The notes beneath the pieces are model-generated. The model had not been told where the DNA came from and made no database searches. It saw nothing but the letters and a program-made list of their open reading frames with translations. DNA of 25,247 bases from Alphaproteobacteria bacterium. GTDB lineage: Bacteria; Pseudomonadota; Alphaproteobacteria; SMXP01. Each line of letters begins with the position of its first letter. The stretch's first letter is position 1. Of this stretch, positions 16,094 to 22,731 are shown piece by piece. The position numbers and the translations under genes are program-made. The stretch is from NCBI GenBank assembly GCA_004356335.1, contig SMXP01000006.1:1-25247 (forward strand). The letters are read 5' to 3'.

Positions 16094-17992
16094 CTAGACC
16101 TTCTTGGTCCGAGTCTCGGCGATGGAAATTTCCGGATGCCATTCCAATCCGGCGCCTTGGCCCTTTTGAGACATATAAGCGTCGATGACATAAGGCCTAC
16201 CGTCTCGATTGACCGCGGCCGCTCGTTTGAAAGCATCCCGCACTTCGTTGGGACTTGAAATCTTCTCCGCGTCGATATTGAAACTGTTGGCCAATCCTAC
16301 GTAATCGACAACCGGATCGCCCAAATAACACGCCATGTCTTTCCACATGTCCCGGTTGGTGCGAGCAAGATGGGATGACATGACAATGCGATTACGTTCA
16401 CCATCATAGGCGCGATTATTATACACCACGATGGTAATCGGCACGTCATAGCGTGAGGCGGTCCAAAAGCTTTCTATTTGGCCGAACAAGAAGGCGCCGT
16501 CGCCGACCAGCGATATGACTTGGCGGTTAGGCTGAGCTATTTTCGCGCCGATGGCGGCGCCGACGCCCCAGCCCAGGGCATAGCCGGTGGTTTGCCCGAT
16601 CAGTGTTCGGCCGCCTTTTGAATAGTCTATCCAGTTGTTAGGTGCGCGGTCGCCGGTTTCCGCAATAACAATGGCATCTTCTTCGAGCCCTTGGCCCAGC
16701 TCGTAGGATAAGCGCTCTGCATGGATTGGGCTGGTATCCCAGTTTGGTTTCACCCGTTCTTTTTTCTTTTCCAAAGCGGCGGCATAGTCCTTTTCCGCTA
16801 TAGCCAATCGTTCCGATCTTATCTTTTCTATCCGCTCTTCCGTGAGCATGGCCTTAACGTTGTCAATCAGGGCACGGATAGTTTCTTTCATACCTGCGGC
16901 AATGGGTATGTCCGTCGGATACATATTGCCGATATTGTTGTAATCGGTCCGCGCATGGATCACCTTGGCTCCTTTGGGTACCGGCGCGGTGAAAATTGTC
17001 GGATCGGGCATCATGCCGCCGAGATTAAGAAACACATCGGTTTGTCTCAGGCCTCTCGGAAAGCCCATGGAATAATTACCCTTATAAAGCGGGTGATTGG
17101 AGGGAAAATCCCCATAGACGCTATAGCCCTGGGCGACCGAGATCGACAGGAGCTCGGCAAGCTCGATGAGATCGTCTGTAGCGCCGGCACGGGTTACTTC
17201 TGCGGCGACGCTAATCAATGGATTTTTCGCTTCCACCAACAACCGGGCGGCCGCCTCGATGAGATCCGACTTGGGTTCCATCTGCACCGGCACATCAAAG
17301 GCCGATTGGGGATAAATGGTCTGAGTTATGTCTCGGGCGTTAAGCATGTTGGCCGGGAGTCGCAAATAGACGGGACCACCGGGTACGGTGCCGGCAAGTT
17401 TGATCACGCGCCTGACCATTTCTCCGATCCGATCAGGATTTTTCAATTGCCAGCGCCATTTGGTGAATTGTTCGGTCGGTTCGAGCCAGTCGTCCACTTG
17501 TTGAAATCCATCGCGCCCTTCGGTCAAATTCGAGGAACCATCGGAAAACACAGCGATCGCCGAACGATCCTTCCACGCGTTGTAAAGATTGCTCAACGCA
17601 TTAGGTATGCCGATGCTGGGGATAAACAAAGCGGCGGTTTTTCCACTGGCAAGCTCATAACCTTGAGCCATGGCCGTCGCCTGTCCCTCTTGCAGTGCTA
17701 TGATCATCTTGAGTTCAGGACGGGTTGACAATGCGTCGTAAAACGAGGCCTGGCCGGTGGAATTGACGTCGAAGATATATTCAATTCCCGCCGCCTTGAA
17801 GCATTCCGCCAGAATTTCGCCGCCCGAGCCGGTAAATTCAAAACCTTCAATTGGCGGTGTCGGGGCGGCATAGGCCACGGAACTCAATACCGAGTCGATT
17901 GCGGCACTGCTAAAACCCATAGCGACCATGGCTTTGCCGAAGTCCCGGCGGGACAGATCTTGGTCTAAGAATTTCTTGACGAGTGTTCTCAC
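16094..17992 (-). CDS. ThDP-dependent decarboxylase/synthase-like enzyme with Tat signal
   Basis: A 632-residue member of the acetolactate synthase/benzoylformate decarboxylase superfamily. The pyrimidine-binding domain carries catalytic Glu102 (LQEGQAT); the central domain follows; the pyrophosphate-binding domain has GDGA (497-500) through NN (525-526), the ThDP/Mg motif. Residues 14-20 (SRRDFGK) match the twin-arginine consensus, followed by a moderately hydrophobic stretch and AYAAP, suggesting export of the folded, cofactor-loaded enzyme. The GTG start at 17992 is chosen because GAGGAGG lies 5 bases upstream; an upstream TTG at 18010 adds six residues. ThDP enzymes are normally cytoplasmic, so this location would be notable. 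The substrate (2-keto acid or related) is unknown. It is divergent from the Rieske gene across repeat copy 7. Confidence 0.88.
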   Translation of the reverse strand: MRTLVKKFLDQDLSRRDFGKAMVAMGFSSAAIDSVLSSVAYAAPTPPIEGFEFTGSGGEILAECFKAAGIEYIFDVNSTGQASFYDALSTRPELKMIIALQEGQATAMAQGYELASGKTAALFIPSIGIPNALSNLYNAWKDRSAIAVFSDGSSNLTEGRDGFQQVDDWLEPTEQFTKWRWQLKNPDRIGEMVRRVIKLAGTVPGGPVYLRLPANMLNARDITQTIYPQSAFDVPVQMEPKSDLIEAAARLLVEAKNPLISVAAEVTRAGATDDLIELAELLSISVAQGYSVYGDFPSNHPLYKGNYSMGFPRGLRQTDVFLNLGGMMPDPTIFTAPVPKGAKVIHARTDYNNIGNMYPTDIPIAAGMKETIRALIDNVKAMLTEERIEKIRSERLAIAEKDYAAALEKKKERVKPNWDTSPIHAERLSYELGQGLEEDAIVIAETGDRAPNNWIDYSKGGRTLIGQTTGYALGWGVGAAIGAKIAQPNRQVISLVGDGAFLFGQIESFWTASRYDVPITIVVYNNRAYDGERNRIVMSSHLARTNRDMWKDMACYLGDPVVDYVGLANSFNIDAEKISSPNEVRDAFKRAAAVNRDGRPYVIDAYMSQKGQGAGLEWHPEISIAETRTKKV

Positions 17993-18056
17993 AGCGTCCT
18001 CCTCAGCCAAAGGGCTGCACTTGAGCCGCGTTTCGTGCGGCCATCCATATGAGCAT

Positions 18057-18159
18057 CTTAGGGTCCTATTTTGATAGAATCAAAACCTGACCCTAAGGTG
18101 TTGTTTTGTCGTGTTTCCGGACGGAAAACCGGTATCCACTTTTCCTGGAAACACTCTAG
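18057..18159 (-). repeat. Composite repeat, copy 7 (module A plus CTTAGGGTC hairpin)
   Basis: On the minus strand, module A (CTAGAGTGTTTCCAGGAAAA to GGAAACACGACAAAAC) is followed by a 41-bp palindrome at 18057-18097. Its arms are CTTAGGGTC and GACCCTAAG with an inner TTTTGAT/ATCAAAA pair. The same 41-bp hairpin, with four differences, forms the centre of the palindrome at 24891-24931. Confidence 0.88.
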
Positions 18160-18292
18160 CTTAATGGGTTTGAGCGCTCCGCTCCAGAGATTCGCGTCGT
18201 GACAAAGCAAATCCGGCCTGATCTTGTGGATTTAGACCACGCTGTGGCGATTTGCCGGTCGGATCCTTGTTGTCTCAACTATCGAATGAAAG

Positions 18293-18478
18293 TCACCTAC
18301 CAGGGTATTTCGGTGCCATCATACTGAATGAATGGTGATCAAACTTGCCGAAATTTTGGGTGTTACTCGGGTCGCCATTAATTCCAGCATTATTGACCAA
18401 GATGTCGACGGGCGATATGGCAGCAAAATTGGCACAGGCAGGCGAAGGGATTCCTTGAATTTTGAGCTTGATCGTGGC
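18293..18478 (-). pseudogene. Remnant of a short-chain dehydrogenase gene
   Basis: The minus-strand frame reads SPVDILVNNAGING followed by DPSNTQNFGKFDHHSF, then soon a TGA (18295-18293). This aligns with TPIDVLLNNAGINPGQQPQTFGAIDYD (residues 119-145) of the intact SDR at 5780-6622. Neither the upstream Rossmann motif nor the downstream YxxxK follows, and the flanking residues do not fit, so this is a decayed fragment of perhaps 100-180 bases. It lies between the divergent ThDP-enzyme and Rieske genes. Confidence 0.65.
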
Positions 18479-18564
18479 CGGTCTTAAGGTTGATTTAAAC
18501 CACGCATGGTGGGCTAGAATCAGAGAAACCGAGGCCGAATGGCGACGACGAGAGGAATGGGGCG

Positions 18565-19701
18565 ATGTACATCAATTTTTGGTATCCCATGGCGCGCAGC
18601 GACGAGGCCAAGGCGGACGAGCCGTTTCGCACGGAGGTTATGGGTCTAAAATTCGTTGTTTTCCGCGATAAGGAAGGCCAGGCCCATGTTTTGAGCGATA
18701 CCTGTGTCCATCGTGGCGGCTCGCTGAGCAAGGGTTGGGTTAAGGACGGCTGCGTTATCTGTCCCTATCACGGTTGGCGTTTTAATGGCGATGGCAAGTG
18801 CGCGACGATCCCGTCGATCGGCTATGACGGCAAGCCTCCGGCTCGAGCTAAGGTTGATAGTTACCCGGTACAGGAAAAGTACGGCATCGTTTTTGCCTTT
18901 TTAGGTGACCTGCCCGAACAAGAGCGACCGCCCCTTTTTGAAATTGAGGAATATGACCAAGAGGGATGGCGTGCAAATAAATTGCTGGTCTTTGATGTGG
19001 ATTACCACTACGAGCGATCGATCGAGAACGGGCTTGACCCCGCTCATAACGAATTCGTGCATCCGACCCATGGCTTTAGCGGACAGAAACCTAATTACCA
19101 GGTGAGAGACTTCGACGTCGAAGATTTGTCTCATGGATGCTGGTTTTCTGTCGTGATGGATTCATCGGGTTATAAAGACGACACCATGAGCAAAGTCCGC
19201 AAATCGGACGGTCAGACGACGGCGGGATCGGGAACGCACGGTCCCAATATCATGATGACACTCATCGATATAACGGAATCGAGTTCCCTACATCAATATG
19301 TTTACGAAGCACCGATTGATGACAATCGCACCAAAATTTATTTCATCAATATGCGGAACTTCTTGCTGGATCCGGAAATGGATGACCGCATCAATGAACG
19401 CAACATGCTGGTCGCTCATCAGGATATTGACCTTCTGACATATCTTAATCCCGTACGCACACCATCCAGCAACACCAAAGAGATTTTAATGCCGTCGGAT
19501 CGGTGCGTTCTGCGATATCGAGAGTGGTTGAAATTGTGGGAAAACAAAGGCTGGCGCATTGATATGAATGAGTTGAAGGCGAAACAGGGAGATGTAGCGT
19601 TTGCCATTCCCAGCCCGCAGCGTCGCCTGTCGGGTAATTGGGTATTGGACCCGGTTCCGCTTATGCCGTTTGCGCATGAAGATCGAAAAGCTGCAGAATA
19701 A
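18565..19701 (+). CDS. Rieske non-heme iron oxygenase (alpha-subunit type)
   Basis: A 378-residue oxygenase. The Rieske [2Fe-2S] ligands are Cys47-x-His49 and Cys66-x2-His69 (CVHRGG, CPYHGW). The mononuclear iron site is Asp158-x2-His161-x4-His166 (GLDPAHNEFVH), with Asp287 (HQD) as probable third ligand. Such enzymes hydroxylate, demethylate or dihydroxylate aromatic and other organic substrates with electrons from a separate reductase. No reductase or ferredoxin gene lies in the window. It resembles the monomer-type alpha subunits (VanA/PaO-like) by length. AGAGGA lies about 8 bases before the ATG. It is followed after 35 bases by the amidohydrolase gene, probably in one operon. Likely cytoplasmic; no signal peptide. 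Confidence 0.92.
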   Translation: MYINFWYPMARSDEAKADEPFRTEVMGLKFVVFRDKEGQAHVLSDTCVHRGGSLSKGWVKDGCVICPYHGWRFNGDGKCATIPSIGYDGKPPARAKVDSYPVQEKYGIVFAFLGDLPEQERPPLFEIEEYDQEGWRANKLLVFDVDYHYERSIENGLDPAHNEFVHPTHGFSGQKPNYQVRDFDVEDLSHGCWFSVVMDSSGYKDDTMSKVRKSDGQTTAGSGTHGPNIMMTLIDITESSSLHQYVYEAPIDDNRTKIYFINMRNFLLDPEMDDRINERNMLVAHQDIDLLTYLNPVRTPSSNTKEILMPSDRCVLRYREWLKLWENKGWRIDMNELKAKQGDVAFAIPSPQRRLSGNWVLDPVPLMPFAHEDRKAAE

Positions 19702-19736
19702 ATATTGCTTTCAACCCGGTTTGGAGGATTTTAGCT

Positions 19737-21230
19737 ATGTCCGACTTGATCGATTCCGATGGGACGCGGTTACCAATAAAAATTGATTCGACCTCTAACG
19801 GCGAATTTATTCCCCGCCCGCTGGACCACCACAGCCAAGTCGCCAATTCGCTTGCCCATGACTGGGCGAGCGACAATGCCAAAAGACGCGGCCAATCGAG
19901 ACGGGCCTTTCTCATGTCCACCTGCGGTGTTGCCAGCACGTTGACTGCGTTCAATCATGCCCATGCGGCTTTGGACAAAACCGGTGGCTTTTATGACGTA
20001 CCCAAAGAAGCGGCCTTGGATGCTGAGTTGGCGCAGGCAACGCTCGAGTCCGATGACTTTATTTTTGACATTCAAAGCCATCATCTGGGTCCCTTGGAGG
20101 CATGGACGGAGGATAGCGCCCGCTACGCATCGCGCAGAGGCTTCAGATTCATGCCACACGGGAAGTGTGATTATGCGCTGCCCGACGCTCAAATAGGGCA
20201 TCTCAATTGCTATACCAGTGAAGCGTTCATCAAAGAAATCTTCATGGATAGCGATACGGATATTGCGGTCCTCACCTTTACGCCAACCACCGAAGAAAAA
20301 ATGCCCTTGACTCATTCGGAAGCCGCGGCGACCCGAGAGACCCTTAATGCCTTGAATGACGGCGGGCGCCGGCTGTTGCTTCACGGCCGCATCATTCCCA
20401 ATTTACCGGGCGATCTGGATCGGATGTCGGAGGTTCACGAGCAATGGGGCATTGCCGCTTGGAAAACCTACACTCAATTTAGCCCCAACAATGATACGGG
20501 TTGGTGGCTTGACGAGGAATACGGCAATAAATTGGCCGAAAACGCGCGGCAGATTGGCGTCAACGTGATCTGCGTTCATAAGGGATTGCCTCTACCGTCT
20601 ATGGGTAAGGAAAATCTCGAATATGGGCTTTGTCGGGATGTCGGCCCCGCTGCCCGCCAGAATCCGGACATGAGCTATATCGTTTATCACTCGGGTTTCG
20701 ATCCGGATAAGAAGGAAGGCGCTTTCGAGCGCGGCAATCCTATAAGCGGTATCGACTCTCTCATCGAGTCGGTTCTCGACAGTGAGATTGGTCTCCAAGG
20801 CAATGTCTACGCCGAATTGGGCTCGACATGGCGCTACCTATTGCGCGATCCTGATGAAGCGGCGCACGCGATCGGCAAGCTGCTCAAATATGTCGGCGAG
20901 GATCGTGTCGTATGGGGTACCGATTCCATTTGGTACGGGTCGCCGCAAGATCAGATTCAAGCGTTTCGCACGTTCCAGATCTCGCAAGCGTTTCAAGAGG
21001 AATACGGTTATCCCGAGATCACGCCCGCGATTCGGGCCAAGGTCTTCGGCCTCAATGCGGCCGTCCCCTATGGGCTCGATAGTGACGAGATCAAAAGCCG
21101 GGCAAAAGTGGATTCCATCGGACAGCTCAAGCAGGCGTATCTGGAGCAACCGGATCCAAGCTTTATGACCTACGGACCCAAAACCCGCCGCGAATTCTTT
21201 GACCTGATGAAGTTGACGGGCGGGCTCTAG
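19737..21230 (+). CDS. Amidohydrolase-superfamily protein with Tat signal
   Basis: A 497-residue protein. SRRAFL (54-59), followed by a hydrophobic stretch to AHAA (about 77), is a twin-arginine signal preceded by an unusually long 53-residue N-region. The catalytic barrel resembles the Amidohydrolase_2 group (ACMSD and resorcylate decarboxylase relatives): DIQSHH (111-116) at the first strand, His281 (VCVHKG), His318 (YHSGF) and Asp396 (WGTDSIWYG). The first metal motif reads QxH rather than HxH, so metal content may differ. GGAGG lies 9 bases before the ATG. It follows the Rieske gene and may act on its product or a related carboxylate in the periplasm. The stop TAG (21228-21230) is part of the repeat edge CTCTAGAGCG. 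Hydrolase versus decarboxylase cannot be decided. Confidence 0.85.
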   Translation: MSDLIDSDGTRLPIKIDSTSNGEFIPRPLDHHSQVANSLAHDWASDNAKRRGQSRRAFLMSTCGVASTLTAFNHAHAALDKTGGFYDVPKEAALDAELAQATLESDDFIFDIQSHHLGPLEAWTEDSARYASRRGFRFMPHGKCDYALPDAQIGHLNCYTSEAFIKEIFMDSDTDIAVLTFTPTTEEKMPLTHSEAAATRETLNALNDGGRRLLLHGRIIPNLPGDLDRMSEVHEQWGIAAWKTYTQFSPNNDTGWWLDEEYGNKLAENARQIGVNVICVHKGLPLPSMGKENLEYGLCRDVGPAARQNPDMSYIVYHSGFDPDKKEGAFERGNPISGIDSLIESVLDSEIGLQGNVYAELGSTWRYLLRDPDEAAHAIGKLLKYVGEDRVVWGTDSIWYGSPQDQIQAFRTFQISQAFQEEYGYPEITPAIRAKVFGLNAAVPYGLDSDEIKSRAKVDSIGQLKQAYLEQPDPSFMTYGPKTRREFFDLMKLTGGL

Positions 21231-21327
21231 AGCGCATCCAGGAAAACCGGGTCCGTTCATCCCTTCAATCGATCCACCGGATCGATTGACCTTGGCAAGG
21301 ACGGTCTTCACTCCTGGAAACACTCTA
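21225..21327 (+). repeat. Composite repeat, copy 8 (variant interior)
   Basis: The outer edges (CTCTAGAGCGCATCCAGGAAAA on the left, TCCTGGAAACACTCTAC on the right) match module A, but the middle has been replaced by unrelated sequence carrying a strong hairpin at 21265-21289. It overlaps the amidohydrolase stop and separates the convergent amidohydrolase and MFS genes. Confidence 0.75.
21265..21289. terminator. 11-bp perfect hairpin between convergent genes
   Basis: TCAATCGATCC (21265-21275) and GGATCGATTGA (21279-21289) pair perfectly around a 3-base loop. There is no T tract on either side, so this is not a classical intrinsic terminator. Its position between two converging genes still suits a bidirectional transcription barrier or 3'-end-stabilising structure. 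Confidence 0.4.
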
Positions 21328-21345
21328 CTCGCAAAGCCGGCAGGG

Positions 21346-22614
21346 TCAGGTGGATTCTATCACGGGATGTGACGCGCGTTTATTGAGCTGGTTCATGACA
21401 ATGATACAAATAGATGCGATGGCGCATAAGGCAATCATCAAATTGAAACCGGGAATATAACTTCCGAAGGCGACGCGCATTTCGCCAAGAATTCTTGTTC
21501 CGAGGGCACCGGCGACCGTGTCGATAAATATAAAGACCCCTAATATTTTTCCGTAGGCATGTCCGGCGAAAAATTCGGCTATCATGAGTTGGATCATCGT
21601 AAAGGCACCGCTATATCCGGCGCCATAAACGGCGGCATAGGCGTATATCGTTATGATTCCGCCGGACTCCGCCATCCTCACTATGATCAGGCCAATTCCC
21701 AAATTGATCACGGCGAGCAGCATGATATGCCCCCTGTTGAAATGATCGCTGAGAAAGCCAAAAATGAATTTGCCGAACATGGCACACCAAAAAAACACAC
21801 TGAAGACTAAAGGCAGCGTTTCCATGTCGATGGCCAAGTCTTGGCCCAGATAGATCGATTGGTGTTGAAGCATGCCGATAATGCAAAACCACAAGGTTGC
21901 CGTGGCGAAAGCCAACAAATAAAACACCGGCAATTTGACGGCTTCTTTCAAAGTGAGACCGGTATTTGTCGGTAATGCTCCCTCTTTGGCTTCGTTGGAA
22001 TCCGATGATCCGTCGCCGCCATCAGCATGAAGGTTTGCATCACGCGGGTGGCTGCGCACCCAAAGCAGAAGCGGCAGAATCATCATGACGCCCCCGGCGA
22101 TGGCAAGAATGAGGAGAGCTGCGCGCCAACCTTCGTCAACCAGCGTATCCCGTATGATCAAGGGAAAAATCGCGCCGCCGAAACTGGACGCCATTAGGAG
22201 GATGCCGACGCTAATTCCGCGATATCGCACAAACCATCGCGTCAGAATGAGCATGCTGGGCAATAGGCCACCCAAAGCGAGGCCGAAAGCGAAGCCAATG
22301 TGCAGGACATTCAGCTGTGCCAAGCTTGAGATAAAAGGATAAAAGCCCAAAGCCACAGTAATTATGACGACGCCGACGATCATGACGATCTTGGCCGACC
22401 AGCGATCGACCAGAATACCCGCTACGGGCGCCATAAACGCGGTTCCGAGAAAGAACAGCGTGGCCGGCAAGGTAACTTGTGCTTCGTTCCAGCCGAATTC
22501 CTTGATCAATTCGGGATAAAACAGGGGGAGGGTGCTAATCAGAATGCCGTTGGATGCCGTATAGGTAATAAACAATCCAAACAAAACCCACCAACCGAGA
22601 AAGATACGGCTCAT
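21346..22614 (-). CDS. Major facilitator superfamily transporter
   Basis: A 422-residue membrane protein with about 12 hydrophobic helices. The loop after helix 2 reads GILVDRWSAK (66-75), a form of the MFS motif A, and an equivalent GFLSDHFNRG lies in the second half. A polar, acidic central loop (about 186-215, DGGDGSSDSNEAKEG) separates the halves. N-terminal WWVLFGLFITYTASNG and the overall pattern suggest the oxalate/formate antiporter or monocarboxylate transporter group, fitting transport of an organic acid. AAGGAGA lies 6 bases before the ATG. It is downstream of the PQQ dehydrogenase on the same strand (gap 117 bases with a repeat hairpin), so co-expression is possible. Confidence 0.9.
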   Translation of the reverse strand: MSRIFLGWWVLFGLFITYTASNGILISTLPLFYPELIKEFGWNEAQVTLPATLFFLGTAFMAPVAGILVDRWSAKIVMIVGVVIITVALGFYPFISSLAQLNVLHIGFAFGLALGGLLPSMLILTRWFVRYRGISVGILLMASSFGGAIFPLIIRDTLVDEGWRAALLILAIAGGVMMILPLLLWVRSHPRDANLHADGGDGSSDSNEAKEGALPTNTGLTLKEAVKLPVFYLLAFATATLWFCIIGMLQHQSIYLGQDLAIDMETLPLVFSVFFWCAMFGKFIFGFLSDHFNRGHIMLLAVINLGIGLIIVRMAESGGIITIYAYAAVYGAGYSGAFTMIQLMIAEFFAGHAYGKILGVFIFIDTVAGALGTRILGEMRVAFGSYIPGFNLMIALCAIASICIIVMNQLNKRASHPVIEST

Positions 22615-22640
22615 TTACAATCTCCTTCAAGTGCCGGCCA

Positions 22641-22710
22641 GAGCGCATTCAGGAAAACCGGGGCCTACCCCGGCCTTCGCCGGGACATGCTTTTCCTGAA
22701 TGATGTTCGG
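22641..22710. repeat. Composite repeat, copy 9 (short, GC-rich interior)
   Basis: GAGCGCATTCAGGAAAA on the left and TTTTCCTGAATGATGTTC on the right are inverted matches (ATTCAGGAAAA 22647-22657 against TTTTCCTGAAT 22691-22701). They enclose CCGGGGCC/CCCCGG and CCGGCC/GCCGG pairs. The whole can fold into one long hairpin between the PQQ dehydrogenase stop and the MFS start. It could stabilise the upstream message or lower transporter expression relative to the dehydrogenase. Confidence 0.8.
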
Positions 22711-22731
22711 TCTACTTCGCTTGTTCTATCG

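Noticed and set aside
16721..17728. 335-codon plus-strand frame inside the ThDP enzyme gene
   Set aside because: Antisense shadow of a gene with complete catalytic motifs; its own translation shows no domain.
18462..18671. 69-codon plus-strand frame upstream of the Rieske gene
   Set aside because: Overlaps the Rieske start in another frame, with Arg/Gly-rich translation and no ribosome-binding site.
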